Shown: positions 25,244-33,884 of the stretch, piece by piece | Layout of the letters: every line of letters starts with the position of its first letter | How positions within the stretch are numbered: position 1 is the stretch's first letter | Source of the DNA: Pseudonocardia parietis | Lineage (GTDB): Bacteria > Actinomycetota > Actinomycetes > Mycobacteriales > Pseudonocardiaceae | DNA length: 64,000 nt | Assembly (NCBI RefSeq): GCF_017876315.1 | Contig: NZ_JAGINU010000001.1 | Span: 5,704,001 to 5,768,000, forward strand | Direction: 5' to 3' | The notes under the pieces: generated by a model | Database searches by the model: none | What the model was told of the DNA's origin: nothing | What the model saw: the letters and a program-made list of their open reading frames with translations, nothing else | Program-made: the position numbers and the translations under genes

Positions 25244-26611
25244 ATGATGGCTGCCACCGCCCAGCACGACCACGACCTCTCACACCTGCTGCGCTCACCG
25301 GACTTCCAGGACTGGCGCCGGGAGGTCACCGCCCTCGGCGGCTGCGCCGCCCCCATCCATCTGACCGGCTCCTCGCGGATCCAGGACCGCGCCACCGGTG
25401 CTGTGCTGGCCGAGCGGGAGGGCGAGATCCTCGCCCCGTGCGGCAACCGTCGGGCGTCGGTGTGCCCGGCCTGCTCGGACCGCTACGCCTCGGATGCCTA
25501 CCACCTCATCCGCTCAGGGATGGCCGGCGGCAAAGGCGTCCCCGACACTGCGGCCGCACACCCGCGGGTATTCGTCACACTGACAGCACCCTCGTTCGGG
25601 CCCGTCCACACCCGCCGGGTCACCGCCCGCGGCCTCGTCGTCCCGTGCGGCTGCGGCGACAAGCACCACCCCGACGACCCGCGCATCGGCACCGCGCTCG
25701 ACCCCGACACCCACGACTACGTCGGCGCGGTGCTGTGGCAGGCCCACGCCGGGAAGCTGTGGAACCGCTTCGCCATCCGGCTGCGCCGCATCCTCGCGCA
25801 GATGCTCGGGGTCAAGGTCCGCGAGTTCCGCGACCACGCCCGCCTCTCCTACGCCAAGGTCGCCGAGTACCAACGCCGCGGGCTGGTCCACTTCCACGCC
25901 GTGGTCCGCCTCGACGGCCCGGACGGACCCACCACCCCAACTCCGGCCGGCATCACCGAGGAGGGTCTCAACGCCGCGGTCCGAGAGGCGGCCCGCTCGG
26001 TCTCGCTGGTCGTCGACCGCCCGGACGGCACACCGCTACCGCTGGGCTGGGGACGGCAGGTCGACGTCCGCCCGATCACCTCGACCACCGCGGCCGCGCT
26101 CGAGGACGACGACGGCGAGATCACCGACTCCGCCCTGGCCGCCTACGTCGCCAAGTACGCCACCAAGGGCACCGGCAAGTCCGAGGCCACCGACCGGCCC
26201 ATCCGCGACATCGCCCACCTGCGCCACCTCGACCTCACCCCGCACCACCGCAGGCTGATCGAGACCGCGTGGGAGCTCGGCGGCCATGAGCAGTACGAGG
26301 ACCTGAACCTGCGCCGCTGGGCCCACATGCTCGGGTTCCGCGGCCACTTCCTCACCAAGTCCCGCAACTACTCCACCACCTTCGGCGCCATCCGCGGAGA
26401 ACGCCGCACCTACCGCCTCGGCGAAACCCTCGCCGCCCTCGACACCCCCGCCGAACCCGGCTCGGTGCTGGTGGTCAACGACTGGCACGTCGTCCAGTTC
26501 GGGCACCGCAACGACGCCGAACGAGAGATCGCCCAGGGCATCGCCGAACGGCGACGCGAGCAGCGCCGCACTCGCGGTACCGACCGCATCGAGCACGGGA
26601 GGACGTCATGA
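25244..26611 (+). CDS. RepSA-like replication initiator
   Basis: This 455-residue protein is of the pSAM2 rolling-circle Rep type. An N-terminal zinc cluster (CGNRRASVCPACSDRYASD, near residue 66-84) is followed by a His-hydrophobic-His metal motif (LVHFHAVVRLDG, near 215) and the candidate nicking tyrosine motif AAYVAKYATKGTGKS near 300. It nicks the element's double-strand origin to start replication after excision. ATG 25244 has GGGAGG 9 bases upstream; GTG 25154 is an alternative. It overlaps xis by ATGA. Confidence 0.87.
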   Translation: MMAATAQHDHDLSHLLRSPDFQDWRREVTALGGCAAPIHLTGSSRIQDRATGAVLAEREGEILAPCGNRRASVCPACSDRYASDAYHLIRSGMAGGKGVPDTAAAHPRVFVTLTAPSFGPVHTRRVTARGLVVPCGCGDKHHPDDPRIGTALDPDTHDYVGAVLWQAHAGKLWNRFAIRLRRILAQMLGVKVREFRDHARLSYAKVAEYQRRGLVHFHAVVRLDGPDGPTTPTPAGITEEGLNAAVREAARSVSLVVDRPDGTPLPLGWGRQVDVRPITSTTAAALEDDDGEITDSALAAYVAKYATKGTGKSEATDRPIRDIAHLRHLDLTPHHRRLIETAWELGGHEQYEDLNLRRWAHMLGFRGHFLTKSRNYSTTFGAIRGERRTYRLGETLAALDTPAEPGSVLVVNDWHVVQFGHRNDAEREIAQGIAERRREQRRTRGTDRIEHGRTS

Positions 26612-26796
26612 ACGGGATTGAGAAGCTGTGGGGTGTCAAGGAGGTAGCCGAGTACCTCGGCATCCCGGTCCAGACGCTCTATCGCTGGCGCTGCCAGGGC
26701 TACGGCCCGCGTGGTCGCCGGATGGGCAAGCACGTCCGCTACATCCCCGAGGACGTCCGCGAGTGGGTCGTCTCGCTGCAGGACGAGGCCGCGTGA
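26608..26796 (+). CDS. xis: Excisionase (Xis), MerR/AlpA-type HTH
   Basis: The 62-residue protein is a single winged helix: LWGVKEVAEYLGIPVQTLYRW followed by MGKHVRYIPEDVREWV, the standard form of AICE excisionases. It bends attachment-site DNA so that Int excises the element. Overlaps with rep (ATGA) and int (TGATG) show a rep-xis-int translational unit as in pSAM2. Confidence 0.9.
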   Translation: MNGIEKLWGVKEVAEYLGIPVQTLYRWRCQGYGPRGRRMGKHVRYIPEDVREWVVSLQDEAA

Positions 26797-27920
26797 TGGC
26801 TCGCCCTCCCCTGCCTATCGGCACGCACGGCCGGATCCGGGTCTACAAGCTGGGCCCGAAGCGCTACCAGGCCCGGACGCAGTTCCGTGACCACGACGGC
26901 GTGATCCGCCACGTCGAGCGGGTCGGATGGAGTCAGGCCGGCGCTCAGCAAGTGCTGCTCGCTGCCCTGCGCGACAGGGGCAAGGCGAGCCGCAGCGGCG
27001 AGATCACCGGAGACATGTCGGTGCGTGAGCTGGGCGAGCTGTGGTTGGCCGAGATCGAACGCGCCGTCGGGCTGGGCAAGCGCTCGCCGAACACCCTCGC
27101 GCTCTACCGGCTCCAGTTCGATCGTCACGTCCGCGACGGAATCGGACGGCTCCGGGTCCGGGAGCTGAGCACCGGGCGGCTGGACCGCTTCGTCGTCGAG
27201 GTGCACGACCGCCACGGCACCGCGGCCGCCAAGACCGTCCGCACGGTGCTGAGCGGCATGGTCGGCCTGGCGGTGCGGCACGACGCGATGGACCGCAACC
27301 CGGTGCGTGACGTCGGTCGGATTGAGAGCAACCGGTCCTCGACCCGCGCGCTCACCCTGCCCGAGGCGATCGAGCTGCGCGGCTACCTGCACGAGGACGA
27401 GAAGTGCCAGAACCTCGACCTGGTCGACCTGACCGACTTCATGCTCGCCACCGGCCTACGGATCGGGGAAGCCACAGCGGTCACCTGGGACGCGCTGGAC
27501 CTGGACGCCGGGACCGTGGAGGTACGGGGCACGGTCATTCGGATCAAGGGACAGGGTCTGTCGATCAAGTGGAAGCCGAAGAGCAAGAGCGGGTACCGGA
27601 CGCTGGAGCTGTCGAGCTGGGCCGTGACGATGCTCCGTGAGCGCCGCTCCGCCGCCTCGAACGCCGTCGGAGGGGATCCGGTGTTCCCCGCGGTCATGGG
27701 CGGACTGCGCGACCCGTCGAACACCCAGGCCGACCTGCGGGACATCTTCGCCCGCGCGGGCTACGGCTGGGTGACCTCGCACGTATACCGCAAGACCGTC
27801 GCCACGCTCATGGACGACGCCGGGCTCTCCGCCCGCCAGGCCGCGGACCAGCTCGGGCACTCGAAGATCTCGATGACCCAAGACTTCTACTTCGGCCGCA
27901 AGCCTGCGTTCCGCAGCTGA
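26796..27920 (+). CDS. int: Tyrosine-recombinase integrase of the AICE
   Basis: The 374-residue site-specific recombinase has a SAM-like core-binding domain at about 75-165. The catalytic domain carries Arg in LATGLRIGEATAV, Lys in KWKPKSKSGYRTL, the His-x-x-Arg box as SHVYRKTVATLMDD, and LGHSKISMTQDFYFGRK with the nucleophilic tyrosine. It is probably intact. In pSAM2-type elements the attachment site lies just past int, but the 52 bp beyond this stop contain no tRNA sequence; the second integrase gene converges there. Confidence 0.93.
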   Translation: MARPPLPIGTHGRIRVYKLGPKRYQARTQFRDHDGVIRHVERVGWSQAGAQQVLLAALRDRGKASRSGEITGDMSVRELGELWLAEIERAVGLGKRSPNTLALYRLQFDRHVRDGIGRLRVRELSTGRLDRFVVEVHDRHGTAAAKTVRTVLSGMVGLAVRHDAMDRNPVRDVGRIESNRSSTRALTLPEAIELRGYLHEDEKCQNLDLVDLTDFMLATGLRIGEATAVTWDALDLDAGTVEVRGTVIRIKGQGLSIKWKPKSKSGYRTLELSSWAVTMLRERRSAASNAVGGDPVFPAVMGGLRDPSNTQADLRDIFARAGYGWVTSHVYRKTVATLMDDAGLSARQAADQLGHSKISMTQDFYFGRKPAFRS

Positions 27921-27991
27921 TGGTGGATCCTGGGACACGTCTGGGCGGTGTGGGCAGGTCAGCGGCCCGCGCCTAGTGTTCGACCGCGTGA

Positions 27992-29883
27992 ACGCCTAGT
28001 ACACGAATCGTCCCGTGTAGGTTGATTGACGTGGCTGGATGTCGATAGGCTCTGGGACATGTTCTTGCGGGAGGTGAAGCGGCAGAACCGCAACGGGACC
28101 CGGGTGTCCTACCTGCAACTGGTCCACAACGACTGGGACCCCGCCGCCCGCGCCGCTCGCACCAAGATCCTCTACAGCTTCGGGCGGACCGATCAGGTCG
28201 ACACCGCGGCGATCGAGCGGCTGATCGTGTCGCTGTCACGGCTGCTCGACCCGGCAGCGGCGCTCAAGGCCACCGCCGGTTCGGATCTGAGCTTGCTCGG
28301 CTCGCGCCCGCTGGGCGGCACGGATGTCCTCGACGGGCTGTGGCGCCGGCTGGGCATCGACACGGTGCTCAACAGGTTGCTGGCCAAGCGGCGGGGCAGC
28401 GCGCCGTTCGAGCGGGTGCTGTTCGGGCTGGTCGCCAATCGGGCCCTGGCGCCGTCGTCGAAGCTGGCCGCCGCGGACTGGATCTCGAACGATGTGCACA
28501 TCGACGGCCTGCCCGAGACCTCCGACGATGTCTGCTACCGGGCGATGGACTGGCTCCACGACGTGCGCGAACACCTGGAGCGCGAGGTGTTTGCCCAGGT
28601 CGCGAACCTGCTCAACCTCGAGGTCGACCTGCTGTTCTTCGATACCACCTCCACCTACTTCGAGCTGGAGGATCCCGACACACCGGTGGACCGCGACGAA
28701 CACGGGCAGGTCGTGGCCGGCCGGGACGGCAAGGACGGTCAGGACGGTCAGGACGGCACCGACGACGAGCAGAGCGCGGCCGGGTTCCGGACTTACGGCA
28801 AGTCGAAGGACTCCCGCGACGACCTGCCCCAGATCGTGATCGGGATGGCGGTGACCCGCGAGGGGATCCCGGTGCGGGTGTGGTGCTGGCCGGGCAACAC
28901 CGCCGACTCGAAACTGATCCGCCAGGTCCGCGACGACATGCGGGACTGGACCCTGTCCAAGATCGTGTGGGTCGCCGACCGCGGCTTCTCCTCACAAGCC
29001 AACCGCCGCTACCTACGTCGCGGCGAGCACACCTACATCATCGGCGAGAAGCTCCGCTCGGACAGCCCGGAGATCAAGACCGCCCTGTCGCGGCAGGGCC
29101 GCTACACCACCATCGGCGAGAACATGCGGGTCAAGGAAGTGCAGGTCTCCGACAGCGAGCGGTTCGTCATCTGCCACAACCCCGAGGCCGCCGAGCGCGA
29201 CGCCCACATCCGCGACCGGCTCGTCGCCCAACTCGACGAGCTCATCGCCGGATCCGACAAGCTCCCGACGATGAAACGCGGCGAGCTGCGCGGGAAGATC
29301 TCGACCAAGCCCGGCCTGAACCGCTACCTGCGCCTCACCCCCGGCGGGCTGCTGCGCATCGACAAGGCGAAGATCAAGACCGAGGCCAACTTGGACGGCA
29401 AGTACCTGCTGCGCTGCTCGGACCCGCACCTGAGCGCCACCGACATCGCGCTGGGCTACAAGCAACTCCTTGAAGTCGAGCGCGGCTGGCGCGACATGAA
29501 ACAGATCCTCGATCTGCGCCCGGTCTATCACCGCCTCGAAGAACGCATCCGCGCCCACGTCATGCTCTGCTGGCTCGCGCTACTGCTCATCCGCATCGCC
29601 GAGACCACCACCGGTCAGACCTGGCACCACATCCGCCGCGACCTCGACCGGCTCCACGCCGTCACCTTCACCGGCCCCACCGGGACATTCCGCCAGCGCA
29701 CCGACCCCACCAAGCCCCAGACCGACCTCTACGCCCGGCTCGACCTCCCCCTCCCCAAGAAGATCATCGAGATCACCCCCGCAGGTCGCTGACCAGGCAC
29801 AACGCCACCGCCTAGTAACACACGCACTGCGCGTGCTCACCCTCATTTCCGCAGGTCAACATCGCAATCCGCGTCCTAGACGC
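27992..29883. mobile_element. IS1634-family insertion sequence with 4-bp target duplication
   Basis: The element spans 27996-29879 (1,884 bp). The left end CTAGTACACGAATCG and the right end, reversed, CTAGGACGCGGATTG match at 12 of 15 positions. ACGC is repeated directly outside both ends (27992-27995 and 29880-29883). Excising it re-joins the 3' end of the second integrase gene. The ends were deduced by eye and may shift by a base or two. Confidence 0.75.
28059..29792 (+). CDS. IS1634-family (IS4 superfamily) transposase
   Basis: From ATG 28059 the product is 577 residues. The DDE catalytic core shows Asp in LLFFDTTSTYFE, Asp in WVADRGFSSQ and the Y-(2)-R-(3)-E-(6)-K-like box of IS4 enzymes as EVERGWRDMKQILDLRPVYHR. 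An acidic Gly-Asp-Gln repeat (GKDGQDGQDGTDDE) encoded by short tandem DNA repeats sits between catalytic blocks. The length suits IS1634/IS1549 transposases. No frameshift is seen. Confidence 0.93.
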   Translation: MFLREVKRQNRNGTRVSYLQLVHNDWDPAARAARTKILYSFGRTDQVDTAAIERLIVSLSRLLDPAAALKATAGSDLSLLGSRPLGGTDVLDGLWRRLGIDTVLNRLLAKRRGSAPFERVLFGLVANRALAPSSKLAAADWISNDVHIDGLPETSDDVCYRAMDWLHDVREHLEREVFAQVANLLNLEVDLLFFDTTSTYFELEDPDTPVDRDEHGQVVAGRDGKDGQDGQDGTDDEQSAAGFRTYGKSKDSRDDLPQIVIGMAVTREGIPVRVWCWPGNTADSKLIRQVRDDMRDWTLSKIVWVADRGFSSQANRRYLRRGEHTYIIGEKLRSDSPEIKTALSRQGRYTTIGENMRVKEVQVSDSERFVICHNPEAAERDAHIRDRLVAQLDELIAGSDKLPTMKRGELRGKISTKPGLNRYLRLTPGGLLRIDKAKIKTEANLDGKYLLRCSDPHLSATDIALGYKQLLEVERGWRDMKQILDLRPVYHRLEERIRAHVMLCWLALLLIRIAETTTGQTWHHIRRDLDRLHAVTFTGPTGTFRQRTDPTKPQTDLYARLDLPLPKKIIEITPAGR

Positions 29884-31117
29884 TCACCTCGGCTGCGGAA
29901 CGCAGGCGCTGGTCCGCTTCCGAAACCCACGCCGCGTACACCCGCAGCGTTGTCACCCCTCCCCCAGAGTGACCGAGTCGCCCGGCCACCGTCCGGACGT
30001 CCACTCCGGCCGCGATCAGCTCCGTCGCCGAGTAGTGCCGCAAGTTGTGCAGGTGCGTCTCCAGCCCGAGCCGCGCCGCCAGGCGCGAGTACCGCTGGGT
30101 CACCGACCCCGGTACCAGACTCGTTGCCCCATCCGGCGCCAGCGAGAACACGAACGCCTCCGACCGTAGCTTCACCCCGATCGCCCGGGCACGCTCCACA
30201 CACCGCTCCCGGTGGTCCCGCAGGACCTCGACCGTCTCGGTGTCGAGCGCGAGCCGACGCTGCTGGTGCGTCTTGGTGTCCTTTTCCAGCAGCGCCCGCC
30301 CGTCCTGCGCGATCGCACGTCGGATCGTCACAGTCCCCGACTCAAGATCGACGTTCGACCAGCGCAGCGCGCACAGCTCCCCGCGACGGGCACCGGTAGT
30401 CATGAACAGCCAGACCAGCGCGCCCCAGTCCGGATCCCGCCACGCCTCGTTCAGGATCCGCGCGGCGTCTGCTGCGGACGGCGGTTGCGGGTCCGGCGGC
30501 GGCTTCGCCGGCGGCGCCACGAACTCCACCGGGTTCACCGACACCCACCGCCACCGCACACCGCGGGAGAACGCACCGTTGAGCACGAAGTGGATGTGCC
30601 GGATCGTGGCCGCGGCGAGGGGCCGACACCGGTGCGGGCGGCAGCGCTCGTCGCACTCGTGCCCGCGCGGCGTCCGATGGTCCACGCGCTTCCCGGAGCC
30701 GCTGCAGTGGTCCCGGCAGCGCCGGAGCTCGGCGTACAGCGAGTCCAGGGCCTCGGCACCGACAGCTCCGGCCTTCGTCTTGCCCAGGAACGGGCGGACG
30801 TGCAGCTCCAAATATCGGGTGTACGCGCGATGGGTCGTCGCGCCGACGTCGAGCGTCTCCAGGTACCGGTCGAGTAGCTGGTCGAGCGTCGCGCTGGTGC
30901 GCGGGCTGCGCTGCTCGTCGATCTCGTGGTTCAGCCTGCGGAGGACCCGCTCGGCTGCCTTCTTCGCGCCCGGCCCGGCCGGGATCGTCTCGCGCAGGTA
31001 GTGCCTGCGCCGCGAGATCGGGTCCTTCCCGGCGTACACAGAGGCGCGGAGCCCGCCGCTCGGCAGCTCCTCAATGGTCCCGCGCGGCCGTCCGCGAGGC
31101 GTCGCCCTTCCTGCCAC
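29876..31117 (-). CDS. Second tyrosine-recombinase integrase (3' end altered by IS)
   Basis: The 413-residue phage/AICE-type integrase begins at GTG 31117. An arm-binding domain is followed by a core-binding domain (SATLDQLLDRYLETLDVGATTH). Its catalytic residues lie in FMTTGARRGELCALRW (Arg), HNLRHYSATELIAAGVD (His-x-x-Arg) and LGHSGGGVTTLRVYAAW (Tyr). An extra Cys/His-rich loop (CRDHCSGSGKRVDHRTPRGH, with further CDERCRPHRC) near 140-170 resembles a zinc-binding insert. The final codon and stop come from the IS1634 end; originally the protein ended five residues later (HAVEH). All catalytic residues remain. Confidence 0.9.
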   Translation of the reverse strand: MAGRATPRGRPRGTIEELPSGGLRASVYAGKDPISRRRHYLRETIPAGPGAKKAAERVLRRLNHEIDEQRSPRTSATLDQLLDRYLETLDVGATTHRAYTRYLELHVRPFLGKTKAGAVGAEALDSLYAELRRCRDHCSGSGKRVDHRTPRGHECDERCRPHRCRPLAAATIRHIHFVLNGAFSRGVRWRWVSVNPVEFVAPPAKPPPDPQPPSAADAARILNEAWRDPDWGALVWLFMTTGARRGELCALRWSNVDLESGTVTIRRAIAQDGRALLEKDTKTHQQRRLALDTETVEVLRDHRERCVERARAIGVKLRSEAFVFSLAPDGATSLVPGSVTQRYSRLAARLGLETHLHNLRHYSATELIAAGVDVRTVAGRLGHSGGGVTTLRVYAAWVSEADQRLRSAAEVSV

Positions 31118-31204
31118 GTGGAGCAGGATACGGCCGCTCGCACCATGAATGACTCCACGAGCCGAATCGAACGATCATGGTTCCAGTAAACTAGCTGGTC
31201 AAAG

Positions 31205-31251
31205 TGGTGGGCGCGGCAGGGTTCGAACCTGCGACCGCTCGGGTGTAAAGC
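31205..31251 (-). tRNA. 3' half of tRNA-Val (TAC), attachment-site core
   Basis: Read on the minus strand, CTTTACACCCGAGCGG continues with a T arm (GCAGG-TTCGAAC-CCTGC) and GCGCCCACCA, including the encoded CCA. The anticodon is TAC. The homology stops at the anticodon loop: the preceding bases do not form the 5' anticodon strand, D arm or acceptor. This is the usual crossover core of integrases that use tRNA genes, and it lies 88 bp upstream of the second integrase. Confidence 0.8.
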
Positions 31252-31382
31252 GCGTGGTTACTCCCCCACAAGCCCCCTACCAGCAACAACAGCACCAAAC
31301 TTTCCCGCACAAACCTCAGAATCAGCAGGGCTCGACGAGGTTTCGTGTCATGAGTGGTGTCATGAAGACTTGAGCCCGGGAC

Positions 31383-31523
31383 TGAGAGCGCGCGGGTGTC
31401 CCGCACGCCGTCGGCGATGACCATCCCGGCCCATCCGTTCCGCGCGGCGCGGCCGGCGAGTTGGTCCGCCGACAAGGTTGCCGTAGGGAAATCCCGATTG
31501 CCCGCCACGGCCGCGGTTCTCAC
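31383..31523 (-). pseudogene. RraA-like aldolase fragment
   Basis: The frame starts at GTG 31523, overlapping the enoyl-CoA hydratase stop (GTGA), and reads ATLSADQLAGRAARNGWAGM then VIADGVRDTRAL. This matches the middle of RraA/HMG-aldolase-type proteins (GDxLA...GWAGxVxxGxVRD). The N-terminal third and everything after the RD motif are missing, so it is a truncated relic cut off near the tRNA-Val/mobile boundary. Confidence 0.5.
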
Positions 31524-32599
31524 AGCACCTGGTCGATCAGTCCCCAGTCGAGGGCAGTCCGGGCGTCGAGGGTTGCGCCGGTCAGGGCCAGGTGGAGGGT
31601 GCGCCAGCGGCCGATCCGGCGGGGAATGCTGACGGTGCCGCCGGCGCCGGGGATCAGGCCCATGCCGACTTCAGGAAGTCGGAAGGTCGTGTCCGGGTGG
31701 GCCAGGATGCGGCCGGCGAGCGCGGGGAGCTCGATCCCTGCGCCCACGCAAGCGCCGTGCACCCGGACCTCGACATGCTCGCCGAGGCGATGCAGCGGGC
31801 CGGCAGCCCCGCCTCGGGTCCGCACGAGATGCGCGGTGACCAGGTCGGGGGTGGTGCCGAACTCGTCGAGGTCACCACCGGCGCAGAACGACGAGCCGGC
31901 CCCGTCGAGCACCACCCGGTCGACGGTGTCGTCGAGCTCCGCGATCTGCAGGGCCTCCACGAGGGCGTCACGGACCTCGCGGCCGTAGGCGTTGCGCCGC
32001 TCGGGCCGGTTGAGCGTGATCCGCAGCTCGTCCCCGGCCCGAGCGACGAGCACCGGGTCGGCCGGAGCGGGTGGTGGCAGCGGCCGGGGCCCGCGCTGCT
32101 CGAGCCAGCGGCGGAACTCCGGCCCGCCCAGCAGGGTGGAGTAGGCGAACGACTCGGCGTCCAGCGCGGCCGGCACCGGCAGCGACCCGGACCAGCGGAG
32201 CAGCCCTGCCAGCACCGTCGCGGCGTGCGGGTTCGCCGCGACCGCCGCGTGCACGGCCGCGGCCTGCGCCACCGGATCGGGCACGCCGACCAGCTCCCGC
32301 TCGGCCCCGACATCACCGGGAACGAGGGTGAGATCGAGTGCGGCAACCAGCGGGCGCAGCACGGGATGCGGTCCCCCACGCCCGACGACCCCGATCATGA
32401 TCCGATCGCCCGCTCCGGCGACCCGCGCGGCCGCCTCCACGACGAGCGGATCCGGTGCGCCGTGCAAGTCCACCAGGACCAGCGGCCCGCGGACCTGCCC
32501 CGATTCGTCGAGGACGGACTTGCCGGCGCCACGGGCGAGCCCTCCCGGATCCGTCCACTGCGGATCACGGATGGAGCGGTCGCTGCTGCTGATCGTCAT
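31520..32599 (-). CDS. Enoyl-CoA hydratase/isomerase-family protein with N-terminal extension
   Basis: The 359-residue protein has a crotonase domain only in its C-terminal half. ITLNRPERRNAYGREVRDAL starts near 195, the oxyanion-hole segment SSFCAGGDLDEF lies near 240 and GMGLIPGAGGTVSIPRRIG near 320. The first 180 residues are a separate, alanine-rich region with an Asp/Gly pattern (PLVLVDLHGAPDPLVVEAAA) and no known motif. It probably hydrates or isomerises an enoyl-CoA of the cluster's substrate. Only 25 bp separate its ATG from the divergent CoA-transferase GTG. Confidence 0.82.
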   Translation of the reverse strand: MTISSSDRSIRDPQWTDPGGLARGAGKSVLDESGQVRGPLVLVDLHGAPDPLVVEAAARVAGAGDRIMIGVVGRGGPHPVLRPLVAALDLTLVPGDVGAERELVGVPDPVAQAAAVHAAVAANPHAATVLAGLLRWSGSLPVPAALDAESFAYSTLLGGPEFRRWLEQRGPRPLPPPAPADPVLVARAGDELRITLNRPERRNAYGREVRDALVEALQIAELDDTVDRVVLDGAGSSFCAGGDLDEFGTTPDLVTAHLVRTRGGAAGPLHRLGEHVEVRVHGACVGAGIELPALAGRILAHPDTTFRLPEVGMGLIPGAGGTVSIPRRIGRWRTLHLALTGATLDARTALDWGLIDQVL

Positions 32600-32624
32600 C
32601 TCCACGCCAGCGTATCGTGGCCGC

Positions 32625-33884
32625 GTGCCGCACCCGCCCGCGCCGACGCCGTCGCCGGTGCCGGCGGATCCGGTGCGGGACTGGGCCGACAGCGGGATCG
32701 TGGCCCTCACCGGGCATGCCGACGAGCCGCCGCTCGTGCCCCCGGGACGGGCGGCCAGCCGCGCCCGCGAGCTGGGCGAGCGCATCGCGGCGCTGACGCA
32801 GGGTCGGGTCCGGCTCGATGGCGGGCGCCTGCTCGGCGAACGCGCCGCCTTCACCGTCCACCGCCGAAACGGCCCCGTCTCCGCCGGCGGCGCCTGTCGG
32901 CTGCTGCCCACCGCCGACGGCTGGGCCGCGGTGTCCTGCGCCCGCCCCGACGACCCGCTGTTGCTCGGTGCCCTCGTCCAGGCGGAGCTCCCCGCGGACC
33001 CGTGGCAGGGGGTCGCGGCGTGGCTACGCGAGCACACCGGCGACGACCTGGCCGAACGCGCCGAACTACTCGGCGCCGCCGCCGCCCCGGTCCGCCACCT
33101 CGCGGTTGCCCCACCACGCCCGCCGCAGCTGCCGCCCCGCCCGGTCGACGGGCTGCTCGTGGTCGACTTCAGCGCGCTGTGGGCCGGCCCGCTGTGCGCG
33201 CAGCTGCTCGGCCTGGCCGGCGCCCGTGTGGTCAAGGTCGAGACCCCGACCCGCCCCGATGGCGCCCGCCGCGGACACCCCGGCTTCTACCGGCTGCTGC
33301 ACGCCGGGCACCGCTCGGTCGTGATCGACCCCACCACCTCCGCCGGGCGGCGCGTCCTGGCCGAGCTGGTCGAGGCCGCCGACATCGTCATCGAGGCGTC
33401 CCGGCCGCGCGCCCTGGCCCGGTTCGGGCTCGACGCGCACGCCGCCGTCGCCGCCGGCACCACCTGGATCTCCATCACCGCCGCCGGCCGCAGCTCGGAC
33501 CGGATCGGGTTCGGCGACGACGTCGCCGCCTCCGCCGGCCTCGTCGCCCACGACGACCGCGGCGCGCCGGTGTTCTGCGGCGACGCCATCGCCGACCCGC
33601 TCACCGGACTCACCGCCGCCGCGCTCGCCCTCACCGCGCCGGCCGACGGCTCCGGGATGCTGTGGGACCTCGCGATGACCGACGTCGTCGCCGCCACCCT
33701 CGACCGCGCGCCGGCCGGCCCGGCGCCGTCGGCCCGCCGCCAGGCCGACGGCTGGGTCGTCGACGCCGCCGACGGCCCCCTTCCCGTCGCCGAGCCCCAG
33801 CGCCGCCGACCCGCCGGGCAGGCGCCCGGCAGCGGCGTCGACACCGCCGCGGTACTCGCCGACCTCGGGATCCCCCGACCGTGA
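32625..33884 (+). CDS. CaiB/BaiF-type (family III) CoA transferase
   Basis: This 419-residue cytosolic protein contains the family III segments VVDFSALWAGPLCAQLLGLA and GARVVKVETPTRPDG (CoA-binding) and a candidate catalytic Asp in CGDAIADPLTGL. Order is permuted relative to textbook members: a smaller domain (residues 1-165, SCRLLPTADGWAAVSCARPDD) precedes the CoA-binding half, as in several actinobacterial CoA transferases. It likely activates a carboxylic acid by CoA transfer. It overlaps the next gene by GTGA. Confidence 0.8.
   Translation: MPHPPAPTPSPVPADPVRDWADSGIVALTGHADEPPLVPPGRAASRARELGERIAALTQGRVRLDGGRLLGERAAFTVHRRNGPVSAGGACRLLPTADGWAAVSCARPDDPLLLGALVQAELPADPWQGVAAWLREHTGDDLAERAELLGAAAAPVRHLAVAPPRPPQLPPRPVDGLLVVDFSALWAGPLCAQLLGLAGARVVKVETPTRPDGARRGHPGFYRLLHAGHRSVVIDPTTSAGRRVLAELVEAADIVIEASRPRALARFGLDAHAAVAAGTTWISITAAGRSSDRIGFGDDVAASAGLVAHDDRGAPVFCGDAIADPLTGLTAAALALTAPADGSGMLWDLAMTDVVAATLDRAPAGPAPSARRQADGWVVDAADGPLPVAEPQRRRPAGQAPGSGVDTAAVLADLGIPRP

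Noticed and set aside
27973..28020. Three CGCCTAGT copies near the IS1634 ends as a special repeat
   Set aside because: One is the restored integrase stop region, one is the IS end with its duplication and the third lies inside the IS. No consistent spacing or orientation supports a functional repeat.
31592..33880. Upstream extension of the 33881 amidohydrolase to about 1,230 codons
   Set aside because: The extension runs antisense to the hydratase and out of frame with the CoA transferase. The GTGA overlap at 33881 marks the real start.
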